DNA from: Falsiroseomonas ponticola
Lineage (GTDB): Bacteria > Pseudomonadota > Alphaproteobacteria > Acetobacterales > Acetobacteraceae
NCBI RefSeq assembly: GCF_016805305.1
Contig: NZ_JAERQN010000010.1
Location: 124,001 to 188,000 of the forward strand
Length of the DNA: 64,000 nt
Direction of reading: 5' to 3'
This document shows positions 41,571-50,476 of this stretch, one piece after another; the stretch's first letter is position 1; each line of letters opens with the position of its first letter. The notes beneath the pieces were generated by a model. The model did no database searches. It was given only the letters and a program-made list of their open reading frames with translations, and was not told where the DNA came from. Made by a program: the position numbers and the translations under genes.

Positions 41571-43162
41571 TGTCGGCGCCGAAGGTCCTGATCAGCGACA
41601 AGCTCTCGCCCGCCTCCATCGCCATCTTCAAGGCGCGGGGCATCGAGGTCTATTTCAAGCCCGGCCTGAAGCCCGCAGAACTGCGGGAGATCATCGGGCA
41701 GTACGATGGCTTAGCGGTGCGCAGCGCGACGAAGGTGACGCGGGAGGTGCTGGACGCCGCGCCGCGCCTCAAGGTCGTGGGCCGCGCGGGCATCGGCGTG
41801 GACAATGTCGATGTGTCGAGCGCGACCGCGCGCGGCGTCGTCGTGATGAACACGCCCTATGGCAACGCCATCACGACGGCGGAGCACGCGATCGCGATGA
41901 TGTTCGCCCTCGCGCGGCAGATTCCCGAGGCGAGCACGAGCACCAAGGCCGGGAAGTGGGAGAAGAACCGCTTCATGGGCGTGGAGCTGACGGGCAAGAC
42001 GCTCGGCCTGATCGGCGCCGGCAATATCGGCTCCATCGTCGCCAGCCGCGCCAACGGGCTGCAGATGAAGGTCATCGCCTTCGACCCCTTCCTCAGCGAG
42101 AAGCGCGCGCTGGAGATCGGGGTGGAGAAGGTGGACCTCGATGCGCTGGTCGCGCGCGCGGACATCGTCACCATCCACGCGCCCTATACCGAGCAGACGA
42201 AGAACATCCTGTCGCGGGAACGCATCTTCGCGCTGAAGAAGGGCGCGCGGATCATCAACTGCGCCCGCGGCGGGCTGCTGGACGAGGCGGCACTGTATGA
42301 CGCGCTGAAGGAAGGGCACCTGGCGGGCGCCGCGCTCGATGTGTTCGAGACGGAGCCGGCGACCGATTCGCCCCTCTTCACGCTGGAGAATGTGGTCTGC
42401 ACGCCGCATCTCGGCGCCGCGACGGCGGAGGCGCAGGAGAATGTGGCGCTGCAGGTGGCGGAGCAGATGAGCGACTTCCTGCTCTCCGGCGCCGTCTCCA
42501 ACGCCATCAACATGCCGAGCGTCACGGCCGAGGAAGCGCCGCGGCTGCGGCCCTACATGGAACTCGCGCGGCAGCTCGGCGCGCTGGCCGGGCAGCTCAC
42601 CGCCAATGTGGGCGATGAGGTGAAGGCCATCCGCGTGGAATACGAGGGCGCGGCGGCGGAGCTGAACCAGAAGCCGTTGACGGCGGCCGCGCTGGCGGGC
42701 GTGCTGGCGCCGATGATGGGCGCGGTGAACATGGTGAACGCGCCGGCGCTGGCGAAGGAGCGCGGGATCGAGGTGGCGGAGACGGTGCTGGAGCGCAGCG
42801 GCGACTACGCCACCCTGCTGCGCGTCACGCTGGTGACGGATGAGTGGACCCGCAGCGTCGCGGGCACGCTGGTCGGCACGGGCAAGCCGCGCCTGGTGGA
42901 GGTGAAGGGCATCGCGGTGGAGGCCGATTTCGCGCCGCACATGCTCTACGTCACGAACCAGGACCGCCCCGGCTTCATCGGCCGCTTCGGCACCACGCTG
43001 GCGGAGGCCGGGATCAACATCGCCACCTTCCACCTCGGCCGTGACCGGCCGGGGGGCGATGCGATCTGCCTGGTCGGGCTGGACGCGCCGCTGCCGGAGG
43101 CCGTGCTGGCCACCGTGCGCGGGCTGCCGCTGGTGGTGCGGGCGGTGCCGCTGGCCTTCTGA
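41570..43162 (+). CDS. serA: D-3-phosphoglycerate dehydrogenase
   Basis: A 530-residue NAD-dependent first enzyme of serine synthesis. Catalytic features: LGLIGAGNIGSIVASRANGL (Rossmann), GRAGIGVDNVD, INCARGGLLDEAALYDALKE (Arg), VVCTPHLGAATAEAQENVAL (His). An intervening domain leads to a C-terminal ACT domain (about 455-530: VTNQDRPGFIGRFGTTLAEA) that binds serine as feedback inhibitor. Normal length for the long SerA form. Co-transcribed with serC, stop 3 bp before the convergent lipoprotein gene. Confidence 0.96.
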   Translation: MSAPKVLISDKLSPASIAIFKARGIEVYFKPGLKPAELREIIGQYDGLAVRSATKVTREVLDAAPRLKVVGRAGIGVDNVDVSSATARGVVVMNTPYGNAITTAEHAIAMMFALARQIPEASTSTKAGKWEKNRFMGVELTGKTLGLIGAGNIGSIVASRANGLQMKVIAFDPFLSEKRALEIGVEKVDLDALVARADIVTIHAPYTEQTKNILSRERIFALKKGARIINCARGGLLDEAALYDALKEGHLAGAALDVFETEPATDSPLFTLENVVCTPHLGAATAEAQENVALQVAEQMSDFLLSGAVSNAINMPSVTAEEAPRLRPYMELARQLGALAGQLTANVGDEVKAIRVEYEGAAAELNQKPLTAAALAGVLAPMMGAVNMVNAPALAKERGIEVAETVLERSGDYATLLRVTLVTDEWTRSVAGTLVGTGKPRLVEVKGIAVEADFAPHMLYVTNQDRPGFIGRFGTTLAEAGINIATFHLGRDRPGGDAICLVGLDAPLPEAVLATVRGLPLVVRAVPLAF

Positions 43163-43164
43163 GG

Positions 43165-43713
43165 CTACCCCCGCCGGCCGAAGCCGTCCCGGCGCCGCAC
43201 CTCCTGCCAGGCGGCGCCGGCGGCCTCGGCCACGCGGGGCAGGTAGGGCAGGCGGTTGAGGCGCGCGAGCGTCGCGGCCGCGCCGGCGGGATAGGCGGGG
43301 CTGGAAAGGGCGGCTTCCGCCCGCGCCGGGCTGCCGGCATCCAGCGCCGCCGCGGCGTCCCGCAGCGTGTCGATCACCAGCTCCGCCGGCGCATCGGGGG
43401 CGATGCCGATGGCGCGGCGGAATTCGTCGCGGCCCTGCGCCGTGGCGTGCTGCACGCTGATCGAGGCGTCGTGGCTGTAGAGCGGGTTGCGGCCGAAGCC
43501 CTGGGCCAGGATCTCCATCTGCACGGCGGCGCGGGCGGCGCGGGCGGGCTGGCCGGCCAGCAGCGCGGTATCGCCCAGCATGAAGGGCGCATGCAGCGCG
43601 GCGCCGCGGACCGAATCCCCGAAGCCGCCGAGATGCTCGGCCGCGGGGTCCGCGCAGGCGCCGAGGGCGAGCAGGGCGAGGATCGGCAGGCTTCGCAGGG
43701 TGGTGCGCGGCAT
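43165..43713 (-). CDS. Hypothetical lipoprotein
   Basis: A 182-residue lipoprotein: MPRTTLRSLPILALLALGAC is a signal ending at lipobox L-G-A-C (Cys20). The rest is Ala-rich and helical, with no recognised family; a stretch HATAQGRDEFRRAIGIAPDA lies near residue 90. It may be TPR-like but that is not clear. Start at 43713 is set by the lipobox; the longer frame upstream is antisense to other sequence. Convergent with serA. Confidence 0.65.
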   Translation of the reverse strand: MPRTTLRSLPILALLALGACADPAAEHLGGFGDSVRGAALHAPFMLGDTALLAGQPARAARAAVQMEILAQGFGRNPLYSHDASISVQHATAQGRDEFRRAIGIAPDAPAELVIDTLRDAAAALDAGSPARAEAALSSPAYPAGAAATLARLNRLPYLPRVAEAAGAAWQEVRRRDGFGRRG

Positions 43714-43852
43714 GGCGGGGTCTCCGTCTGTCGCCCGGGAGATTGGCGGCTCGCGATGCCCGCGCCAAGGCCCAATCCGGACACGCTTCGTCACTGGTCT
43801 TCAATCCCTGGAGGGCCCTATGCGCCCGGCAACAACCGGGAACGATGCCGCC

Positions 43853-44479
43853 ATGACTATCCTGCTCCGCCGCCGCCTGATCCTGGCCGGACCCGCCCTG
43901 CTGGCGGCGCCCGCCCTGGCGGGCCGGCCCGCCGCCGCCCAGGCGCCGCGCACGCCCGCCCAGATGGAGGGGCCCTACTACCCCCGCGCCATCCCCGACG
44001 ATGCGGATGCGGACCTGCTGCGCGTGGCCGGCCAGCCGGCGCCGGCCCGCGGCGTGCCGCTGTTCCTGGAAGGCGTGGTGCGCGCGGCGGATGGATCGGC
44101 GCTGCCCGGGGCGCGGGTTGAGATCTGGCAGGCCGACGACCAGGGCATCTACCTGCATCCCGGCGATGCCCGCCTGGCGCAGCGCGACCCGGGCTTCCAG
44201 GGCTTCGGCCGGGCGGTGGCGGATGGGGCGGGGCGCTATGCCTTCCGCACCATCCGCCCCGGCCTCTACCCCGGCCGGACGCGGCACATCCACCTGCGGG
44301 CGCAGCCGGCGGCGGGGGGCGGCGCGCTGACCACGCAGGTCTATTTCCCGGACGAGCCGCGCAACGAGGGCGACATGCTGCTGCGCCGCCTGGCGCCGGA
44401 CCAGCGCGCGGCCCTGACGGCGCGGGTCACGCCGGCGGATGGCGGGTTGCGGGCGGGGTTCGACATCGTCCTCGCGTAG
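43853..44479 (+). CDS. Exported intradiol ring-cleavage dioxygenase
   Basis: A 208-residue member of the dioxygenase C family. An N-terminal export signal LLRRRLILAGPALLAAPALA has Arg residues before a hydrophobic stretch, Tat-like. Predicted Fe(III) ligands: Tyr in GPYYPRAIPD, Tyr in GLYPGRTRHIHL and both His of RHIHL. It resembles secreted single-domain intradiol enzymes rather than PcaH or CatA; substrate may be a catechol or lignin-related diol. The 'RIEIWQADDQGIY'-type segment (VEIWQADDQGIYLHPGD) fits the family. It is a lone gene, away from pca. Confidence 0.85.
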   Translation: MTILLRRRLILAGPALLAAPALAGRPAAAQAPRTPAQMEGPYYPRAIPDDADADLLRVAGQPAPARGVPLFLEGVVRAADGSALPGARVEIWQADDQGIYLHPGDARLAQRDPGFQGFGRAVADGAGRYAFRTIRPGLYPGRTRHIHLRAQPAAGGGALTTQVYFPDEPRNEGDMLLRRLAPDQRAALTARVTPADGGLRAGFDIVLA

Positions 44480-44566
44480 CGGCGGGGGCAAACATGCGCG
44501 GGGCAGGGGTTGCGGCGGCGCGGCCCCCCTGCCACACACGCGCCGCCCGTCCACACCCCCCGAAGC

Positions 44567-45703
44567 ATGACCGACGACCCGCCCAACCCCGCCCTTCTGC
44601 CCGCCGGCCTGTCCGACGTGCTGCCGCCCGAGGCGGAGCGCGAGGCGATGCTGGTCGAGGTGCTGGCGGAGGTCTTCGCGCGGCACGGCTATGAACGGGT
44701 GAAGCCGCCGCTGCTGGAATTCGAGGACAGTCTGCTGGCCGGCTCCGGCGCCGCGGTGGCGGACCAGACCTTCCGGCTGATGGACCCGGTGAGCCACCGC
44801 ATGATGGGGCTGCGGGCGGACACCACGCCGCAGGTGGCGCGCATCGCGGCGACGCGCCTGGCCCGCGTGGCGCGGCCGCTGCGGCTTTCCTATGCCGGGC
44901 AGGTGCTGCGGGTGCATGGCACGCAGCTCGCCCCCGCGCGACAGCTTCCCCAATCCGGCATCGAGCTGATCGGCGCCGACAGCGCGGAGGCTGATGCGGA
45001 GGTGGCGGCGGTGGCGGCGGAGGCGCTGGCGGCGGTCGGCATCACCGGGGCCTCGCTGGACATCACCCTGCCGCGCCTCGCCCCCGCGCTGCTGGACGAC
45101 GCGGGGGTGGAGGGCGAGGACCGGCGGCGCCTGGCCCGCGCGCTGGACCGCAAGGACATGGCCGCCGTGACGGCGCGGGCGGAGGCCGGCGGCGGGGCCG
45201 CGCTCCTGCTGCCGGCGCTGATGGCCGCGGCGGGGCCGGTGGATGGCGCGCTGGCGGCGCTGGCAGCGGCCGACCTGCCGCCGGCGGCGCGGGCGATCGC
45301 GGACAATGCGGCGGCGATCGTGGTGGCGCTGCGCGCCCGCGTGCCGGGGCTGCGCATCACGCTGGACCCGGTGGAGTTCCGGGGCCTTCGCTACCACAGC
45401 GGCGTCGCCTTCACGATCTTCGGCGAGGGCCTGACCGGGGAGCTGGCGCGGGGCGGCCGCTACCTCTCGGGCGAGGAGCCGGCGACGGGCATGACCCTCT
45501 ACCCCGATGCCATGCTGCGCGCGGTGGCGCCGGCGGAGCCGCGCAGGCGCGTCTTCATCCCCGCGGGGGCCGATCGCGCGGCGGCGGCGGCGCTGCGGGC
45601 GCGGGGCTATGCCACGGTGGCGCAGCTCTCGGCCGAGGACTCGCCGGGCAGCCTGCGCTGCACCCATGTCCTGAACGAAGCGGGCGACGCGGTCCCCGCC
45701 TGA
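44567..45703 (+). CDS. hisZ: ATP phosphoribosyltransferase regulatory subunit HisZ
   Basis: A 378-residue class II aminoacyl-tRNA-synthetase paralogue lacking tRNA charging, which regulates the short HisG in histidine synthesis. Catalytic-fold motifs: LPAGLSDVLPPEAEREAMLV, FRLMDPVSHRMMGLRADTTP (motif 2-like) and YHSGVAFTIFGEGLTGELAR. hisG itself is not in the window. Placement immediately before purA is common in alphaproteobacteria. No ribosome-binding site is evident. Confidence 0.92.
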   Translation: MTDDPPNPALLPAGLSDVLPPEAEREAMLVEVLAEVFARHGYERVKPPLLEFEDSLLAGSGAAVADQTFRLMDPVSHRMMGLRADTTPQVARIAATRLARVARPLRLSYAGQVLRVHGTQLAPARQLPQSGIELIGADSAEADAEVAAVAAEALAAVGITGASLDITLPRLAPALLDDAGVEGEDRRRLARALDRKDMAAVTARAEAGGGAALLLPALMAAAGPVDGALAALAAADLPPAARAIADNAAAIVVALRARVPGLRITLDPVEFRGLRYHSGVAFTIFGEGLTGELARGGRYLSGEEPATGMTLYPDAMLRAVAPAEPRRRVFIPAGADRAAAAALRARGYATVAQLSAEDSPGSLRCTHVLNEAGDAVPA

Positions 45704-45755
45704 CGGTTTCATCTCACGACGCAGCGGCCAGCGGGCCGCCCAGGGAGACAGCGCG

Positions 45756-47045
<1,290 letters not shown>

Positions 47046-47055
47046 TCGCGCCGGC

Positions 47056-47079
47056 GGCCGGCCCCGGGCGGGGCCGGCC
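47056..47079. terminator. Hairpin after purA
   Basis: GGCCGGCCCC-GGGC-GGGGCCGGCC is a perfect 10-bp stem with a 4-base loop, 11 bp after the purA stop. No T-run follows, so termination strength is uncertain. Confidence 0.6.
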
Positions 47080-47109
47080 TGATGGCCTTGAATTCATCTA
47101 GACATCCGG

Positions 47110-47135
47110 TTGGCAGACCAATGCTTGTCTGACAT
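47110..47135. promoter_or_regulatory. Two palindromic operator-like half-sites upstream of the GNAT gene
   Basis: TTGGCAGACCAA (47110-47121) and TTGTCTGACAT (47125-47135) lie back to back just before the GNAT start. Both show the TTG..GAC(C/A)A shape typical of FCD-type GntR operators. No GntR regulator is adjacent, so the regulator is inferred to be elsewhere. Confidence 0.4.
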
Positions 47136-47147
47136 CGTATGGTCATG

Positions 47148-47672
47148 ATGACGATCCGCGATAGCCGGGATGCCGATGTGCCCGTCCTGGCCTCGATCTA
47201 CGGCCACTGGGTCACGCATGGCCTGGCCAGTTTCGAACTGGATCCGCCGGATCCGGCGGAGATGGCGCGGCGGCGCCAGGCGGTGCTGGCGGGCGGCTAT
47301 CCCTACCTGGTGGCGGAGGGCGCGGATGGCCGGGTGCTGGGCTATGCCTATGCCAGCGCCTACCGCACCCGCCCGGCCTATCGCTTCGCGGTGGAGAACA
47401 GCATCTATGTCGCGCCCGATGCCGGGCGGGGCGGCGTCGGATCGGCGCTGCTGGCGGCGCTGGTCGAGGCCTGCACGGCGCGCGGCTTCCGGCTGATGGT
47501 GGCGGTGATCGGGGATAGCGGGAACGCGGCCTCGATCGGGCTGCATGCCCGCGCCGGCTTCGCCCATGCCGGGATGCTGCCGGCGGTGGGCTGGAAGCAT
47601 GGGCGCTGGGTGGACAGCGTGCTGATGACGCGGCCGCTGGGGGAGGGGGCGGGCACCGCGCCCGCGCCATGA
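47148..47672 (+). CDS. GNAT family N-acetyltransferase (phosphinothricin acetyltransferase-like)
   Basis: A 174-residue GNAT protein closest to PAT/Bar: an opening TIRDSRDADVPVLASIYGHW, the LGYAYASAYRTRPAYRFAVE segment, the acetyl-CoA motif APDAGRGGVGSALLAALVEA (residues about 85-105) and IGLHARAGFAHAGMLPAVGW. It may detoxify phosphinothricin-like amines or methionine sulfoximine. ATG at 47148 is favoured, but two further ATGs lie within three codons upstream and no ribosome-binding site is obvious, so it may be leaderless. The stop overlaps the MFS start. Confidence 0.85.
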   Translation: MTIRDSRDADVPVLASIYGHWVTHGLASFELDPPDPAEMARRRQAVLAGGYPYLVAEGADGRVLGYAYASAYRTRPAYRFAVENSIYVAPDAGRGGVGSALLAALVEACTARGFRLMVAVIGDSGNAASIGLHARAGFAHAGMLPAVGWKHGRWVDSVLMTRPLGEGAGTAPAP

Positions 47673-48790
47673 CGCGGGAGGAGGCCGACCGCGCATCCCG
47701 CGATGCGTCGCTGGTGCTGGCGATGACGCTGCCCGGCGACACGGTGCTGTACCTGCTGCTGCCGCTGCACGCGGCGGTCTTCGGCGTCTCCCTGGCGGAG
47801 GCCGGGCTGCTGCTGGCGGCGAACCGGCTGGTGCGCATCCTCGGCTATGGCTGGGTGGCGCGGGGGTATGAGGTGTTCGGGCCGCGCCGCGCCTGCCTGG
47901 TGGCGGTGCTGGCGGCGGCCTGCGCCACCACCGGCTATGCGCTGCTGCCCGGCGTCTGGTGGCTGCTGCCGGCGCGGCTGCTCTGGGGCCTGGCCTTCGC
48001 CGCCATGAACATCGCCACCCAGGCGCTGGCGACGGCGGAGCCGAGCGGGGCCTCCCGCCGGTCGGGCGCGTCCCGCGGCATCATCGCGGCGGGGCCGATG
48101 ATCGGGCTGCTGGCCGGCGCGGCGCTGGCGGAGGTGGCGGGGCCGCGCATCGTGTTCCTGTGCCTCGGCGCGGTGTCGCTGGTCGGCCTGGTCTTCGCCT
48201 GGCGGCTGCCAAGGGGCGAAAACCAGGGGGAGGCGGTGAAGCTCCGCGCCGGCGGGCCGCGCTTCGCGCTGCCGCGGTCGCTGGATGTCTGGTCCTTCGT
48301 GCAGGGCTTCGCGCTGGATGGGCTCTTCGTGCTGGGCCTCGCCTTCCTGGCGGCGCAGGCCATGCCGGAAGGCGCGGCGCTGGCCGCCGGCGGCGCCCTG
48401 GCCGCGCGCTACCTGGCGGAGGTGCTGCTGGGCCCGCCCGCCGGGCGGCTGGCGGAGCGCTTCGGCGCGGCGCGGGTGCTGCTGGTGGTGACGCTCGCCT
48501 CCGCCGCCGGGCTGGCGGTGATCGGGGTGGGGTGGCTCTGGGTGGGAAGCCTGATGGTGGTGGGGTTGCGCGGGCTGCTGCAGCCGCTGCCCGCCCCGGT
48601 GGCGGCCAGCCGCGCGCCGCCGGAGGAACGCGTGGCGGCGCTGGCGCGGATGGCGACCTGGCGGGATATCGGCGCGGGGGTCGGGCCGCTGGCCGCCGGG
48701 GTGCTGCTGCCGCTGGTACCCGCGGTGGTGCTGTATCTCGGCGCGGCGGCGGTGCTGGTGGCGTCCTCGGTGCACGCGCTCAGGCGGTGA
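47669..48790 (+). CDS. MFS transporter
   Basis: A 373-residue major facilitator protein with about ten to twelve membrane segments: LPGDTVLYLLLPLHAAVFGV near the N-terminus and repeats of Gly/Ala-rich helices after. The N-half carries an MFS-like loop (YGWVARGYEVFGPRRACLVA) and the C-half the repeat LAERFGAARVLLVVTLASAA. Starts within the GNAT stop (ATGA), so the two form an operon, possibly a resistance or efflux pair. Substrate unknown. It overlaps the convergent GH8 gene by 11 bp at the 3' end. Confidence 0.88.
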   Translation: MTREEADRASRDASLVLAMTLPGDTVLYLLLPLHAAVFGVSLAEAGLLLAANRLVRILGYGWVARGYEVFGPRRACLVAVLAAACATTGYALLPGVWWLLPARLLWGLAFAAMNIATQALATAEPSGASRRSGASRGIIAAGPMIGLLAGAALAEVAGPRIVFLCLGAVSLVGLVFAWRLPRGENQGEAVKLRAGGPRFALPRSLDVWSFVQGFALDGLFVLGLAFLAAQAMPEGAALAAGGALAARYLAEVLLGPPAGRLAERFGAARVLLVVTLASAAGLAVIGVGWLWVGSLMVVGLRGLLQPLPAPVAASRAPPEERVAALARMATWRDIGAGVGPLAAGVLLPLVPAVVLYLGAAAVLVASSVHALRR

Positions 48791-49778
48791 GGGACGGGGC
48801 CTCCGCCCGCGCCAGCCGGACGAGGAGGGAGAGCGCCGCGTCGTAATAGTACTGCGCGGCGGCGACGGGCTTCACCTTCGCCTTCGCCGGATCGCCCGCG
48901 ACGGCGGCGGCGGCCAGGCTGGCGATGGCTTCGATGCCGATATTGCCGGGGTAGCGTTCCGGCGCATCGGGGAAGCCATGCAGGCTGGCGGCGCCCTGCT
49001 TCCGCCAGAAGGCCGCGGCGGCGGTGACGCCGGGCTGCGCGAGGAGCCCGCCCCAGACCAGGTTGAGCGGCACGCGCACCGCATCGAAGCGGAAGCCGGT
49101 GCGGTCCCCCGGGTTCAGCGCCAGCGGCACGGGCCGGGGGGCGGCCGGCGTCATCACCGCCCAGTCCGCCGGCAGGCCGTAGCGCCCGCCCACGGCGTCC
49201 TGCACCAGTTGCAGGCCGTGCATCAGCACGATGTCCCAGCCCGCCGCCGGCTGATGCGCATGCAGGGCGCGAAGGGCCGGGACGATCAGGTAGCTCGGGT
49301 TGATGACGATTCGGTCGGGTTGGTAGCCCCAGGGGCCGGGCAGCAGGGTGAGCCTGTCGCCGTTGCCGCAGACCAGGTGCTGGCGGATGTCGGCGGCGAT
49401 GTCGGTCGCTTCCTGCCGCCAGGCGGCTTCCTTCCACCGCGCCGCGGCGCGGAGCAGCGCCCAGGCGATCATCAGGTCGCCATCCGTGGCGGGGTTCATG
49501 TCCTCCGGCGGCGTCGCCTGGCCCGGGCGCCAGCGCCAGGCGTGCAGATGGTCCTGGCGGATGCGGAGGTTGGCGCGCGTCCAGCCGAGGATGGCGACGA
49601 AGGCCGGCCGGTCCGCCATCGCCTCGGCCAGCAGCAGCCCGTAGCCCTGGCTTTCGCTGCTGGTCCAGCGGTTGAAGGTGTCCACCACCCGGCCTTCGGC
49701 GGTGACGAAGCGCTGGCGGAAGGCCGCCCATTCCTTCCTGTCCGCATCGGTCAGCATGGCGCGCCCCCACCCCGGCAT
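48780..49778 (-). CDS. Glycoside hydrolase family 8 protein
   Basis: A 332-residue GH8 (cellulase D) domain. The catalytic acid Glu is in the conserved SESQGYGLLLAEAMA (usually SEGxGYG; Gly replaced by Ser) and the base Asp in the NPATDGDLMIAWALL motif. GH8 enzymes cleave beta-1,4-glucans and BcsZ types aid cellulose export. Here no signal peptide is evident at either start (49778 or internal ATG 49757), and no bcs genes are near, so location and role are unclear. It is the last of the rpoH-side minus-strand run, after the VOC gene. Confidence 0.85.
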   Translation of the reverse strand: MPGWGRAMLTDADRKEWAAFRQRFVTAEGRVVDTFNRWTSSESQGYGLLLAEAMADRPAFVAILGWTRANLRIRQDHLHAWRWRPGQATPPEDMNPATDGDLMIAWALLRAAARWKEAAWRQEATDIAADIRQHLVCGNGDRLTLLPGPWGYQPDRIVINPSYLIVPALRALHAHQPAAGWDIVLMHGLQLVQDAVGGRYGLPADWAVMTPAAPRPVPLALNPGDRTGFRFDAVRVPLNLVWGGLLAQPGVTAAAAFWRKQGAASLHGFPDAPERYPGNIGIEAIASLAAAAVAGDPAKAKVKPVAAAQYYYDAALSLLVRLARAEAPSLTA

Positions 49779-49835
49779 CCGTTGCCGACGTGTAGCATTC
49801 CGCCTCGCCGCCGGAAGCGGCCCGGCGGTGGCGGT

Positions 49836-50351
49836 TCAGCCCGCTTCCGCCAGCAGCGCCCGCAGGTCCAGCCGCTTCGTCACCATGGCGAGCTTGCCCT
49901 GGGCGTCGAAGGGCCATTCCGCGCGGTCGCGGTCCCGGTACAGCTCCACGCCATTGCCATCGGGGTCGCGCAGGTAGATCGCCTCCGACACGCCGTGGTC
50001 GGAGGCGCCTTCCAGCGGCCAGCCGGCCTGCACCAGGGACTTCAGCGCGCGCGCCAGGGCGGGGCGGTCGGGGTAGAGCAGCGCCACGTGGTAGAGCCCC
50101 GTGGTGCCGAAGCCGGGCGGGCTGCCGCCGGCGCTTTCCCAGGTGTTCAGCGCGATGTGGTGGTGGTAGCCGCCGGCCGAGAGGAACACCGCATGGTCCC
50201 CCATGCGCTGCATCACCTGCAGGCCGATGATGTCCCGCCAGAAGGCGAGGCCGCGCTCCAGATCGGCGACCTTCAGATGGACATGGCCGATCTTCAGGCC
50301 GGGATCGGCGGCATAGGGGGCGACGGGCTTCTCCAGCGTGCTGGCGGACAT
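49836..50351 (-). CDS. VOC-family protein (catechol 2,3-dioxygenase/glyoxalase-like)
   Basis: A 171-residue vicinal-oxygen-chelate protein. Metal-ligand-type residues lie in IGHVHLKVADLERGLAFWRD (His), GLYHVALLYPDRPAL (His) and LRDPDGNGVELYRDRD (Glu). This three-residue layout is that of CatE-like extradiol dioxygenases. ATG at 50351 has AAGGAA upstream. A hairpin of near-perfect 9-bp stem (about 49807-49834) follows. Substrate not identifiable. Confidence 0.82.
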   Translation of the reverse strand: MSASTLEKPVAPYAADPGLKIGHVHLKVADLERGLAFWRDIIGLQVMQRMGDHAVFLSAGGYHHHIALNTWESAGGSPPGFGTTGLYHVALLYPDRPALARALKSLVQAGWPLEGASDHGVSEAIYLRDPDGNGVELYRDRDRAEWPFDAQGKLAMVTKRLDLRALLAEAG

Positions 50352-50476
50352 GGGATCGTTCCTTCTCGACGGCACCGAGGATGGGCGCTGCCGGGCGCCG
50401 GGTCCAATCGGGGGGCGCGATACGGTCCATCCATCCCGGTGATGGCGGGCGGCGCCGCCATCCCGTCCCGCAATGA

